DNA of 64,000 nt from CAVWQV01 sp963757115 (GTDB lineage: Bacteria; Pseudomonadota; Alphaproteobacteria; Acetobacterales; Acetobacteraceae): contig CAVWQV010000001.1 in assembly GCA_963757115.1 (NCBI GenBank), positions 62,001-126,000 of the forward strand, read 5' to 3'. Below the pieces are notes generated by a model, which saw only the letters and a list, made by a program, of their open reading frames with translations, did no database searches and was not told the origin of the DNA. Below are positions 26,225 to 35,502 of the stretch, in pieces. The position numbers and the translations under genes are program-made. Every line of letters starts with the position of its first letter. Position 1 is the first letter of the stretch.

Positions 26225-28750
26225 TCACGCGCTGCGCCGACCGAACACCAGCGAACCCTGCGCTGTGCCGCGGCCCGTGCCGCGCGCCTTGATCGCGGCA
26301 TTGCGGCGATGCACCGCCGGGACGCGGGGCGGCGGCGGCTCGGCGTCGCCGGTGGCCTCCGCGACCAGGGCCTCCTCGGCTTCGGCCAGCAGCGCGTCCT
26401 CGTCCTGGCCGGTGCGCACGCTCTCGCGGCCGATCTCCAGCAGCACCGGCACCGCAAGCGGCGACACGCGCGACAGCGCCATGTGCGTCACGCGCCCCCG
26501 CACGCGCGCGAGCATCCCGGCGATGCGGCCGAGATCGGTCAACCCGCCGGCGGCGTCGGCCTGTGTGGCGCGCAGCAGAATGTGGTCGGGCTGATGGCGG
26601 CGCAGCACGTCGTAGATCAGATCGCTGTTCACCGTGACTTGACGACGGTTCTTCTCCGCACCCGGATAGTTGCGTTCGATAAGACCGGCGATCACGGCGA
26701 CGTTGCGGAAGGTCCGGCGCAGCATAGAGCTTTCCGCCATCCAGGCCTCAAGGTCATCGCCCAGGATATCCTGCTCGAACAGGCGCGCGACATCCGTCGG
26801 CTGATTGGCCGACCAGCAGCCGAGCACGTAGTCGGTGGCGACGAAACCGAGCGGTGCCATGCCCAGCCGCTCCATCCGGCGCGTCACCAACATGCCGAGC
26901 GTCTGGTGCGCGTTGCGGCCTTCGAAGCAGTAGGCGACCAGATACCAGCGATCGCCGCGCGGAAACGTTTCGACCAGCAGGTCCGAGCGGCCTGGCAGGC
27001 GCGAGCGCGCCTTTTGCAAACGCAGCCATTCCTGCACCGGCTCGGGAAACAGGTGCCAGTCCGCCGGCTTCTGCAACAGCGCCCGCACCCGGTCGGCGAG
27101 GTTGGTGGTGAGCGGCATCCGGGCTCCCGCGTAGGCGGGCACCATCGGCTCGCCGTCGCCGCCCTCGGCGGCCTCCACGGTGGTTTCGCGCAGGCGGAGG
27201 AACCGCAACAGCCGGCCGGCGAACATGAAGGTGTCGCCCGGCGTCAGCATGTTGACGAAATATTCCTCGACCTCGCCGAGCAGCGGGCCGGGGCCGCGCT
27301 TGCCCGCAAGGCGGACCTTCAGCACCGGGGCCTCTACGATGGTGCCCATGTTCATGCGCCATTGCATGCGCACGCGGGCGCTCTTGACGTGGACCCGCCC
27401 CTCGCTGTCGCGAAACAGCTTGCGCCAGCGCTCATAGGCGGCGAGCGCGTAGCCGCCATCCTCGACAAAGCGCAGCACGTCGTCGAAGTCGCGCCGCGAC
27501 AGTTGCGCATAGGGGGCGGCGCTCGTCACCTCGGCGAACATGGCGTCGGGGTGGAAGGGAGCGGCGCACGCGCAGCCGAGCAGATGCTGGGCGAGCACAT
27601 CGAGCCCGCCGGGGCGCGGCGGATCGCCGTCGAGCTCGCCCGCCGCTACCCCGAGCATCGCCGCCTCGCATTCCAGCACCTCGAACCGGTTGGCGGGAAC
27701 CAGGATCGCCCGGCTCGGCTCGTCCATCCGGTGATTGGCGCGTCCGACGCGCTGGAGCAGGCGAGAGGTGCCCTTCGGCGCGCCGACCTGGATCACCTGG
27801 TCCACGCTGCCCCAGTCGATGCCGAGATCGAGCGAGGAGGTGGCGACGACGGCCCGAAGCGAGCCCGCGGCCATCGCCGCCTCCACCTTGCGCCGTTGGT
27901 CGACTTCGAGGCTGCCGTGGTGCAGCGCGATGGGCAGGGTCTCGCCGTTCAGCCGCCAAAGCGCCCGGAACATCAGCTCGGCCTGGGCGCGGGTGTTGAC
28001 GAACACGATGGTGGTGCCCGCCGCGCGGATGCGGTCGAGGATCTCGGGGGCACCCTCCAGCCCCATGTGACCCGACCACGAGAGCCGCCCGGCCGGGAGC
28101 TGCAGCGCGATCGAAGGGGCGGCACCCCCGGGTGCCACGACCCGGCGCGCGGCACCGACATACGCCTGGATCGCGTCGGGGTGCGCCACCGTGGCGGACA
28201 GCCCGACCCGGCGCATCGCGGGAGCGAGGGCGGCGAGCCGCGCGAGGCAGAGCGCCAGCTGATCGCCGCGCTTGGTCCCGGCCAGCGCATGAACCTCGTC
28301 GATCACCACGCAAGCGAGCGAGGCGAACAAAGCAGGTGCGTCCTCGAGCGAAAGCAGGATGGCGAGGCTTTCGGGCGTGGTCAGCAACAGGTTGGGCGGG
28401 GTTTCGCGCTGGCGGGCGCGGCGGTTGCCGGGCGTGTCGCCCGTGCGGGTCTCGATCGTGACGGACAGCCCCATCTCCCGGACCGGACCGGTCAGGTTGC
28501 GGGCAATGTCGGTGGCGAGCGCCTTGAGCGGGCTGACATAAAGCGTGTGGAGGCCGGGGCGCGGGTCGGCGTGGAGGTCGATCAAGCTCGGCAGGAAGCC
28601 CGCCAGCGTCTTGCCACCTCCGGTCGGGGCGATCAGTAATACGCCCTCACCGGCCCGCGCCGCCTCGAGCATCGCGCGCTGGTGCGGGCGGGGCGTCCAG
28701 CCGCGTTGGGCGAACCAGCCTTCGAAGGGTTCCGGCAATGTTCCAGGCAT
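26225..28750 (-). CDS. Ligase-associated DEXH-box helicase (Lhr-like)
   Basis: An 841-residue superfamily 2 helicase. Walker A is APTGGGKTLAG, the DEVH box is CVVIDEVHALAG, motif III GLSATVAH, and motif VI VQRVGRANHRMDEPS. The C-terminal Lhr-type domain (residues about 480-830) is complete. Together with pdeM it forms part of a four-gene DNA repair module, but the partner ATP-dependent ligase and exonuclease are not in the window. It is divergent from the following methyltransferase with about 70 bp between. Confidence 0.93.
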   Translation of the reverse strand: MPGTLPEPFEGWFAQRGWTPRPHQRAMLEAARAGEGVLLIAPTGGGKTLAGFLPSLIDLHADPRPGLHTLYVSPLKALATDIARNLTGPVREMGLSVTIETRTGDTPGNRRARQRETPPNLLLTTPESLAILLSLEDAPALFASLACVVIDEVHALAGTKRGDQLALCLARLAALAPAMRRVGLSATVAHPDAIQAYVGAARRVVAPGGAAPSIALQLPAGRLSWSGHMGLEGAPEILDRIRAAGTTIVFVNTRAQAELMFRALWRLNGETLPIALHHGSLEVDQRRKVEAAMAAGSLRAVVATSSLDLGIDWGSVDQVIQVGAPKGTSRLLQRVGRANHRMDEPSRAILVPANRFEVLECEAAMLGVAAGELDGDPPRPGGLDVLAQHLLGCACAAPFHPDAMFAEVTSAAPYAQLSRRDFDDVLRFVEDGGYALAAYERWRKLFRDSEGRVHVKSARVRMQWRMNMGTIVEAPVLKVRLAGKRGPGPLLGEVEEYFVNMLTPGDTFMFAGRLLRFLRLRETTVEAAEGGDGEPMVPAYAGARMPLTTNLADRVRALLQKPADWHLFPEPVQEWLRLQKARSRLPGRSDLLVETFPRGDRWYLVAYCFEGRNAHQTLGMLVTRRMERLGMAPLGFVATDYVLGCWSANQPTDVARLFEQDILGDDLEAWMAESSMLRRTFRNVAVIAGLIERNYPGAEKNRRQVTVNSDLIYDVLRRHQPDHILLRATQADAAGGLTDLGRIAGMLARVRGRVTHMALSRVSPLAVPVLLEIGRESVRTGQDEDALLAEAEEALVAEATGDAEPPPPRVPAVHRRNAAIKARGTGRGTAQGSLVFGRRSA

Positions 28751-28823
28751 CGGACCCTATGTAGCACCCCGGCGTCGCCTGTCGACGTCCGACGTTCACT
28801 CGGCTGTATGGATGGAGATGCCC

Positions 28824-29540
28824 ATGGACGCCATCGACGCCTATTGGACCGACGGGTTCAATCGTGTCGAGGGCTGGGTGCAGAGCGGCAACCTGCCCTA
28901 CCTCAAGCATCTCGACCTGCTGCAGCGGCATGTCGGGATTACCGGCCACGTTGCCGAGATCGGCGTCTTTCACGGCAAGTTCCTGATCGCGCTCGCGACC
29001 TTTCTGCCGCCCGGCGGCAAGGTGACGGCGCTCGACGTGTTCGACGACCAGGAACGCAATCTCGACGGCGCGGGCGAGGGCAACCTCGACAAGCTCAAGC
29101 AGAACGTCGCGGCCTATGGTCGCGCCGACCTCGACTATGCCTTCATCAAGGCCGACAGCAGCGCGCTTACCCTCCTCAACAAGGTGGAGCTGACCCGGGA
29201 CCGCGGGCCGTTCCGCCTGTTCTCCGTGGACGGGTGCCACACGGCGGAACACACGCTGGCGGACCTACGGACCGCGCAGGACTGCCTGGCACCGGGCGGC
29301 GTCATCATCGTCGATGATTTCATGCATCCGCACTGGCCGGGGGTGACGGAAGCGGTGAACCTGTTCCTGCGCGACGCGCCGCGGATGGCGCCGTTCCTGT
29401 ACGCGTATCACAAGCTGTTTCTGGTGGGCGTGGGCTATCATGCGCTGTTCCACGCCTCCTTCACCGAGGCGCTGGGTGGAGGGGAGACGGCGCGCACGGC
29501 AACGATGTTCGGGCGGAGCGTGCTCAGCATCTATCCGTAG
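28824..29540 (+). CDS. Class I SAM-dependent methyltransferase
   Basis: A 238-residue protein. VAEIGVFHGKFLIALA is motif I, VTALDVFDDQERN the following acidic strand, FSVDGCHTAEHTLADLR and GGVIIVDDFMHPHW later motifs, as in the Methyltransf_24 group often linked to glycan or natural product methylation. ATG 28824 has GGATGGAG six bases upstream; two earlier ATGs lack a site. The substrate is unknown. It converges on the carboxylase gene across a shared hairpin. Confidence 0.85.
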   Translation: MDAIDAYWTDGFNRVEGWVQSGNLPYLKHLDLLQRHVGITGHVAEIGVFHGKFLIALATFLPPGGKVTALDVFDDQERNLDGAGEGNLDKLKQNVAAYGRADLDYAFIKADSSALTLLNKVELTRDRGPFRLFSVDGCHTAEHTLADLRTAQDCLAPGGVIIVDDFMHPHWPGVTEAVNLFLRDAPRMAPFLYAYHKLFLVGVGYHALFHASFTEALGGGETARTATMFGRSVLSIYP

Positions 29541-29554
29541 CGGTGAGCCTACGG
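29535..29554. terminator. Hairpin shared by two convergent stop codons
   Basis: CCGTAG and CTACGG pair around an 8-base loop. The left arm contains the methyltransferase stop (TAG) and the right arm the complement of the carboxylase stop. The stem is short, so termination strength is uncertain. Confidence 0.4.
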
Positions 29555-31106
29555 GCGCATCCCGAACCGCGCGACACCCGGCGTTCGTAACGGGTCGGAC
29601 AGCCGGGCGAACTCGCAGAGCAGGCGGCGCGTGTCGCGCGGGTCGATGATCTCCTCGACGCCGTACGCTTCCGCCGAGCGGAACGGCGAGCGGAGCTTGT
29701 TGAGCCGATCCTCGATCTCGCGCAGTTTCGCGGCCGGATCGTCCGCAGCGTCGATATCGGCGCGGTACGCCGCCTCGATGCCGCCTTCGAGCGGCAAGGA
29801 GCCCCAGTACGCCGACAGCCACGCGTAGCGCAGGGTAAACCGGCCAGCGGGCTTGTGCACCGCGCCCGCGACGCCGAACGCGTTGCGCACAATCACCGTG
29901 CACCACGGCACGGTGCACTGGTTCATCGCCGCCATCGCGCGCACGCCGTGGCGGATCACCGCACTCCGCTCCGCTTCCACCCCGATCAGGAATCCGGGGC
30001 AGTCGAGCAGGTAGACTGCCGGCAGATGGAACGTTTCAGCGAGGTCGCAGAAGCGCACCACCTTCTGGCAAGCGTCCGCCGTCCACGCACCGCCGTAGTG
30101 GAACGGGTCGCTCGCCATGACCGCGACCGGGCGGCCATCCAGCCGGGCGAGGCCCGTGATGACCGACCGGCCGAAATTGCGCGCGATCTCGAAGAAGCTG
30201 CCGTGATCGACGATCTCCTCGATGATCGGCCGCATCCGATACACTTTGCGCCGGTCGCGCGGGATCGCGCTCATCAGGGTCTCGCACCGGCGGTTCGGGT
30301 CATCCGTGGCGGGCGCGATCGGCGGTACCTCGAACACGGAGGAGGGCAGGTAGGAGAGAAACCGGCGCGCGCGGGCGAACGCCTCCTCCTCCGTGTCCAC
30401 CGCGTCGTCGACGCCGCCGGCGCGGGTCTGGATGTCGGGGCCGCCGAGCTCCTGCTTGGTGAGCGCCTGCCCGATCCGGGCCGTGACCGGCGGGCCGGCC
30501 ACGAACATCGCCGAGCTGCGCGTCATCACCGAGTAGTGGGTCGCCGCCAGACGCGCCGAACCGAGCCCCGCGACGGAACCGAGACCGAGGCCGACCACGG
30601 GAACCACCGCCAAGTTTTCGGTGGTGATCTGGAAGTAGGGGCCGGACCCGATCTCACCGGGCAGGTTGGACCTGCCCCGCGTTTCGATGGTTTTCACCGA
30701 GCCGCCGCCGCCCGAGCCCTCGATCACGCGGATGATCGGCAGCCGGAACGCGGCCGCCATCTCCTCGGCCATCTGCGGCTTCTCGCGGATGGAGGCGTCC
30801 GCCGAACCGCCACGCACGGTGAAATCGTCCCCGACCACCACGACCGGCGCGGCCGTCGATCGCGCCGCGACCGAACACGCAATTAGAGGGCGTGAAGGTG
30901 GCAAGCTCGTTCTGCGCGTCGTAGCGCGCCTTGCCGGCAAGCGCGCCGACCTCGTGGAAGCTGCCCGGATCGAGCAAAGCGTCGATGCGCTCGCGCACCG
31001 TCAGCCGGCCGCCGTCGCGTTGGCGCTGGACGCGCTCGGGGCCGCCCATCTCGCGCGCCAGCGACTCGCGTCGGCGCAGCTCTTCGAGTTCCGGTTCCCA
31101 GCTCAT
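29549..31106 (-). CDS. Acyl-CoA carboxylase beta subunit (carboxyltransferase; one frame break)
   Basis: About 519 residues of the carboxyl-transferase family (propionyl-/methylcrotonyl-CoA carboxylase beta type). The N-terminal half includes RLTVRERIDALLDPGSFHEV, VVVGDDFTVRGGSADASI and IRVIEGSGGGGSVKT. The C-terminal half has ITGLARLDGRPVAVMASDP, LLDCPGFLIGVEAERSAV and the oxyanion-hole segment around AFGVAGAVHKPAG. A frame break lies near 30858 (3n+1). The biotinylated alpha subunit is not in the window. ATGA overlap with the SDR upstream. Confidence 0.9.
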
Positions 31107-31904
31107 CAGGTGCGGATTGTCCCGGGACTGCCAGCCACCGCGGTGCGCCCGCCGTCAGAAACGTAGTGACCACCGGTCATGTTCGCCGCGGCGTCCGAGC
31201 ACAGGAACAGCACGAGTGCGGCGATCTCCTCGGGCTTGCCGTATTCGCCTCGCGGGATCATCGCGGCATAGGTTTTCGCGAACGCTTCGGTGTTTCCCGG
31301 CGAGCGCTGCTCGGCGAGCGAGTGGATCATGCGCGTGTCGATCGGGCCGGGGCAGACGGCATTGACGCGGATGCCTTTGCGCGGCGACCTCGCCCGCTGC
31401 CGCCTTGGTCAGCCCGATGACGGCGTGCTTGGAGGCGACATAGGCCGGCATCCCGGGTGACGCGGTAAGACCGGCCACGGACGCCGTGTTGACGATCGCG
31501 CCGCCACCCTGCTTCAGCATCACCGGCAAAACGTGGCGAAGGCCGAGGAACACGCCGCGGACATTAACCGCCATCACGCGGTCGAACATTTCTTCGTCGT
31601 ACTCGGCCGTGGGCGCGATGGTGCCCTCGATGCCGGCGTTGTTGAAGAACAGGTCGATGCGCCCGTAACGATCGAGTGCCGCCTGCACGTAGCCCCGGAC
31701 ATCGGCCGACTTGGTGACGTCGGCATGGACGAACGCCGCCTCACCGCCTGACTGGCGCACGACACCGACCGTGCCCTCGCCGAGGGAAGCATCCTGGTCA
31801 ACCACCACGACCTTGGCGCCGTGCTGGGCGAAGCCGAGCGACGTGGCACGGCCGATGCCACCGCCGCCGCCCGTCACGACAGCGATCTTGCCGCTGAAAT
31901 CCAT
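31106..31904 (-). CDS. Short-chain dehydrogenase/reductase (one frame break)
   Basis: About 266 residues. TGGGGGIGRATSLGFAQHGA is the NAD(P) motif, LFFNNAGIEG the NNAG motif, and AYVASKHAV the catalytic Tyr-Lys pair. IPRGEYGKPEEIAALVLFLC and MTGGHYVSDGG mark the C-terminal part. The frame breaks near 31385 between GEVAA and the expected IRVNAVCPG-type segment (3n+1). ATG 31904 has GGGAGGGA. It is the first gene of the SDR-carboxylase pair, suggesting oxidation of a hydroxyacyl compound in the same pathway, which is inference. Confidence 0.9.
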
Positions 31905-31986
31905 AACTCCCTCCCCTTGTCTCGCCCCTTGTCTCGCACGGAACGATGCGCGCATCCTCCGCGGCCACGCAAGATGGGGAGGAACC

Positions 31987-32965
31987 ATGGCGCCGACGAT
32001 CCTGCTTGCGGCGAGCCCGCTCAACGACACGCCGGTCGCACGCGAGATGGCGCCGGACGGCTTCGAGCTGAACGTGGCAAGCCCCGACAGCGCCGAATTC
32101 CGGGACGCGCTTTCCCGCGCCGAGTACTTCGTGGGTCTGACCAGCGGGCTGATGGGAGACGCCTTCTTCGGCGGCGCGCCGAACCTCAAGCTCGTGCAGC
32201 TGGTGAGTGCCGGTTACGACCGGGTGGACATCGACGCCGCCCGCCGCGCGCGCGTGCCCGTCTGCCAACAACGGGGGCGCCAACTCGATCGCCGTCGCCG
32301 AGCACGCGATCCTGTTGATGTTGGCGGTGAGCCGGCGGCTGGTGTGGCAGCACAGCAGCGTGGTGGCCGGGCGCTGGCGCGGCAACGACTTTGCCAGCGT
32401 CAAGCTCTCCGAGCTGCACGGCAAGGCGCTCGGCATCATCGGCCTCGGCTCCATCGGCAAGAAGGTCGCGCGGCTCGGACGCGCGTTCGGGCTCCACGTG
32501 CAGTATTTCGACACGGTGCGCCTGACCGAGGACGGCGAGGACGCGCTCGGCGCGCGGTTCCGCTCGCTGCCCGAAGTGCTGCGCACCTCCGACATCGTTT
32601 CGCTGCACGTCCCGCTGACGCCGGCGACGCGCAAGCTCATCGGCGCGCGCGAGCTAGGAATGATGAAACCCTCGGCCATCCTCATCAACACCTGCCGTGG
32701 CCCGGTGGTGGACGAGGCGGCGCTCGTCGCCGCGCTGAGCGATGGGACGATCGCGGCGGCCGGGCTCGACGTGTTCGAGCAGGAGCCGACCTCGCCCAGC
32801 AACCCGCTGTTCCGCTTGGAGAACGTTGTTCTCACGCCGCACTTGGCGGGGCCGACCTGGGACAACCAATACGCCCGGTTCCGCAACGCGTTCGACAACG
32901 TCCAGCGTGTTGCGCGCGGCGAAAAGCCGCTTTGGGTGATCCCCGAGATGCGGGACCTGTTCTAG
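31987..32965 (+). CDS. D-isomer-specific 2-hydroxyacid dehydrogenase (one frame break)
   Basis: About 326 residues. The NAD motif is GLGSIGKKVARLG; the catalytic trio is R in NTCRGPVVDE, E in DVFEQEP and H in TPHLAGPTW. The frame breaks near 32263, where removing one base gives VPVANNGGANSIAVAEHA, the normal continuation (3n+1). ATG 31987 has GGGGAGG. The substrate is uncertain among 2-keto acids. Its stop overlaps the crtC stop in the palindrome CTAG. Confidence 0.9.
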
Positions 32966-33942
32966 TCGCTGGCGGCCATTGCCCATCGGCCGCGCCGCGG
33001 GATGCGGAACGGCAGCATCGCCTGGACCCAGGGAGTCGCGAAGCGGTCGAGCGACAGGCTTTCGTGGATGGCGGTAACGGGTTGGCCGAGCAACGTCGTC
33101 GCGAGAACTGATCGACTGTAGAACGGGGCGTCCTCCAGGGTGCGCAACACGCGCGCGCCGCCTTCGGCGCGGGTGGGACGGGCCACTCCCCATCGGCTCG
33201 GCGGCAACGGAGCGGGTGGCGGGGGCTCGAAATCAGCGACGCCACCGGACCGGGCGTAGCGCATGGCGAGCGAAAGCCCGGTGCCGTCGCGCCGCGCGAC
33301 CTCGTACAACACCGCCGTCCCTCCGTCGCCAAGCGGGGCGCGGCACCAATGCCAGTGCGCGAAGTCGCGCTCCAAGGGTGCATCCCCGTCGTTGGTGTCG
33401 AAGTAAGCCGGGCCGCTCCAGCGGCGCGCCGGCGTGGTGAATGCCACCTCGGCGCGGGCGCAGGGCGCGATGGGGGACCAGCGGTGCCGCCCGGCCTGGT
33501 CCAGGGTGAGCCGGCGGTTCTCGAAGGCGGCGGCGGTGATCCGAACGGTGCCGCGCAGCCGGGCAGGGATGGGGGCCGTGATTTCGTCGATCTCGATCGT
33601 GAGCCCTGTCGCATCCCACGCCAGCGTGCTCCGGCCGATGCGCAAGGTGGTGGCCGATCGGGCGACCGCGGTCCGGCCGCGTTCGGTCATTGCCCAGCTC
33701 TTACCGCCTAAGCCATACAGCGCGACGTTGACCGCGCAATGGTGCAAGGGATCGGCTGGTCCGCGCCGGCGCGCCCACGCGTAGTACGGCGAGAACACGC
33801 TGCCGATGAAGGCGATGATCGTGAGGCCGTATGCGCCATCGTCGCTCAGCGCGTCGACATACCACCAGGCGTAACCGTCGGGCGCGACCGGGCGATCGAA
33901 TCGAGGTCCAGGAGCAGGCTCCCCGCCGCCAGCCGGCCGGAC
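32962..33942 (-). CDS. crtC: Carotenoid 1,2-hydratase CrtC (start uncertain)
   Basis: CrtC adds water to the end psi-groups of neurosporene or lycopene-type carotenoids. Recognisable parts are PDGYAWWYVDALSDDG, IAFIGSVFSPYYAWARRR, DFAHWHWCRAPLGDGG and FYSRSVLATTLLGQPV. The frame around the N-terminus overlaps the crtD 3' end by about 95 bp and contains no ATG, GTG or TTG at the right place, so a base error near 33940 or an unusual start is likely; the 5' boundary given is approximate. It is downstream of crtD in a divergent carotenoid operon. Confidence 0.88.
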   Translation of the reverse strand, partial: VRPAGGGEPAPGPRFDRPVAPDGYAWWYVDALSDDGAYGLTIIAFIGSVFSPYYAWARRRGPADPLHHCAVNVALYGLGGKSWAMTERGRTAVARSATTLRIGRSTLAWDATGLTIEIDEITAPIPARLRGTVRITAAAFENRRLTLDQAGRHRWSPIAPCARAEVAFTTPARRWSGPAYFDTNDGDAPLERDFAHWHWCRAPLGDGGTAVLYEVARRDGTGLSLAMRYARSGGVADFEPPPPAPLPPSRWGVARPTRAEGGARVLRTLEDAPFYSRSVLATTLLGQPVTAIHESLSLDRFATPWVQAMLPFRIPRRGRWAMAASD

Positions 33943-35372
33943 ATCGCTGCCATCGGCACGCCCGCACCCGGATGCACGCTGCCCCCCGCCAGGTAGAGGC
34001 CGGGGAGCTTGCTGCGCGACCCCGGGCGGCGGAACGAGGCCATCGCGCCGTGCGTCGCTTGGCCATAGAGCGCCCCGCCCGTCGCCGGGAACAGCCGGTT
34101 CCATTCCGAGGGCGTGGTGCGCACCGTCCACTCCGGACGGCGGCGGATGGTGAGGCCGCATTGCTCCAGGCGGCCGAACGTCCCTTCCTCGCATAGGCGC
34201 ATCTCCGTGTCGGTGAGCGGGCGACGGTCGCCGAGCGCCGGCGCGTTGACGAGGCAAAGCAGGCGCTCGGGGCCGCTCGGCGGCGCCGCAGCACTCTCGT
34301 CGCGGTCTTGCGCGCAAACGTAGACGGTGGGGGCCATGGGCAGGCGCTGGTCGCGGAACAGGGCGTCGAACTCCAAGGCGTAGTCGGGCCCGAAGAACAC
34401 GTTGTGCCGCGTCAGCGGGAACCCGGCCGTCTCGCCGAGCATCGCCCAGGTGACGGCGGACAACGACCGCTCCGGAGCCGCAGGAGCGGCGGCGGCGGGG
34501 GCCGCACCGAACAGGCCGGCGGCGAGTGCGGCGACATCCGCGTTGAGCACGATCGCGTCCGCTTCGAGCACCTCGCCGTCGGCAAGCCGCACCCCCCGCG
34601 CTCGCCCGCCGGACACCATGATCTCCGCCGCGTGCGCGCCGTAGCGGAACGTCGCATCCCGCGACGCCGCGAGCTCGGCGAGGGCCACGGCGACCCGGTG
34701 CATCCCGCCCGCCACGAGCCAGACCCCTTCGCGCTCGGCATGCGCGATCAGCATCAGGGTCGCCGGTGCCGCGAAGGGCGAGGACCCGCAATAGGTGGCA
34801 TAGCGTCCGAACAACTGCCGCAGCCGCGCGTCGCGGAAATCCTCGCCGAGCGCCCGCCATAGGGTCGTGAACGGCATGATCCGCGTGATGTCCCGGACCC
34901 CCGCGCTGCCCACGAGCCCGAGCGGCGTCGGGCGCTCACGGCTCATGAACGGGCCTTCGAGCGTCTGGTAGATACGACGGGCGCGATCGCAGAACCGCCG
35001 ATAGCCGCGCGCTTCCGCCGGCCCGGCAAATTGCCCGATCGCGTCGGCGGAGCGGTCGAGGTCGGCCCACAGGTCGAGCCGGTCCCGCTCCGTCCAGGCG
35101 TGCCGCGCCAGCATCTCGAGCGGCGTCAGGGCGAGATGGTCGGACAGCACGGCCCCGGCGTCGGCGAAGATCGCCTCCAGCACCCACCGCATGGTGAACA
35201 CGGTCGGACCCGCGTCGACGCGCGCGCCCCCGACCTCAATCTCGCGCAGCTTGCCACCAGGAGCGGTGGCGCGCTCCAGCACCGTGACCTGCAAGCCGCG
35301 CGCGGCAAGCGCCACCGCCGCGGCCAGCCCGCCGACGCCCGCCCCGATGACCGCGACGTGAGCCGTCCGCAT
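33846..35372 (-). CDS. crtD: 1-hydroxycarotenoid 3,4-desaturase CrtD
   Basis: A 508-residue phytoene-desaturase-type flavoprotein. The FAD motif is VAVIGAGVGGLAAAVALAAR; GPTVFTMRWVLEAIF and the C-terminal LPGLYLAGGSVHPGAGVPMA are typical for CrtD/CrtI. Position with crtC and the phototrophy operon favours CrtD (methoxyneurosporene dehydrogenase) over CrtI. ATG 35372 was chosen over the longer frame because it begins the FAD fold. Transcription should start in the divergent region holding the twin PpsR sites. Confidence 0.9.
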   Translation of the reverse strand: MRTAHVAVIGAGVGGLAAAVALAARGLQVTVLERATAPGGKLREIEVGGARVDAGPTVFTMRWVLEAIFADAGAVLSDHLALTPLEMLARHAWTERDRLDLWADLDRSADAIGQFAGPAEARGYRRFCDRARRIYQTLEGPFMSRERPTPLGLVGSAGVRDITRIMPFTTLWRALGEDFRDARLRQLFGRYATYCGSSPFAAPATLMLIAHAEREGVWLVAGGMHRVAVALAELAASRDATFRYGAHAAEIMVSGGRARGVRLADGEVLEADAIVLNADVAALAAGLFGAAPAAAAPAAPERSLSAVTWAMLGETAGFPLTRHNVFFGPDYALEFDALFRDQRLPMAPTVYVCAQDRDESAAAPPSGPERLLCLVNAPALGDRRPLTDTEMRLCEEGTFGRLEQCGLTIRRRPEWTVRTTPSEWNRLFPATGGALYGQATHGAMASFRRPGSRSKLPGLYLAGGSVHPGAGVPMAAMSGRLAAGSLLLDLDSIARSRPTVTPGGMSTR

Positions 35373-35399
35373 CGATGAAACAAACCCTGTTGACGCGAG

Positions 35400-35443
35400 T
35401 GTCAATATGACATGACACTCTGACCTGACAACCTGGCCTGACA
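35400..35443. promoter_or_regulatory. Twin PpsR/CrtJ sites between crtD and crtE
   Basis: TGTCAATATGACATGACA (35400-35417) is a perfect TGT-N12-ACA. Eight bases on, TGACAACCTGGCCTGACA (35426-35443) fits with one mismatch. Cooperative CrtJ/PpsR binding to two palindromes 8 bp apart is established for Rhodobacter promoters of photosynthesis genes. The pair would repress crtD-crtC and crtE in oxygen and light. Confidence 0.75.
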
Positions 35444-35502
35444 CTCGGCGTGGCTGACACGGCCAAACCGGCGGGACGGACCACAGCGCGCGGAGGCTGT
35501 CC

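Noticed and set aside
26144..28639. An 831-codon plus-strand frame opposite the helicase
   Set aside because: It is the antisense shadow of the helicase; composition is R/H/G-rich with no recognisable motif, whereas the minus strand has all helicase motifs.
32962..34860. A 632-residue protein covering crtC and most of crtD in one frame
   Set aside because: Its first half is an R/G-rich antiparallel-frame shadow of crtD; only the part after about 33942 is CrtC.
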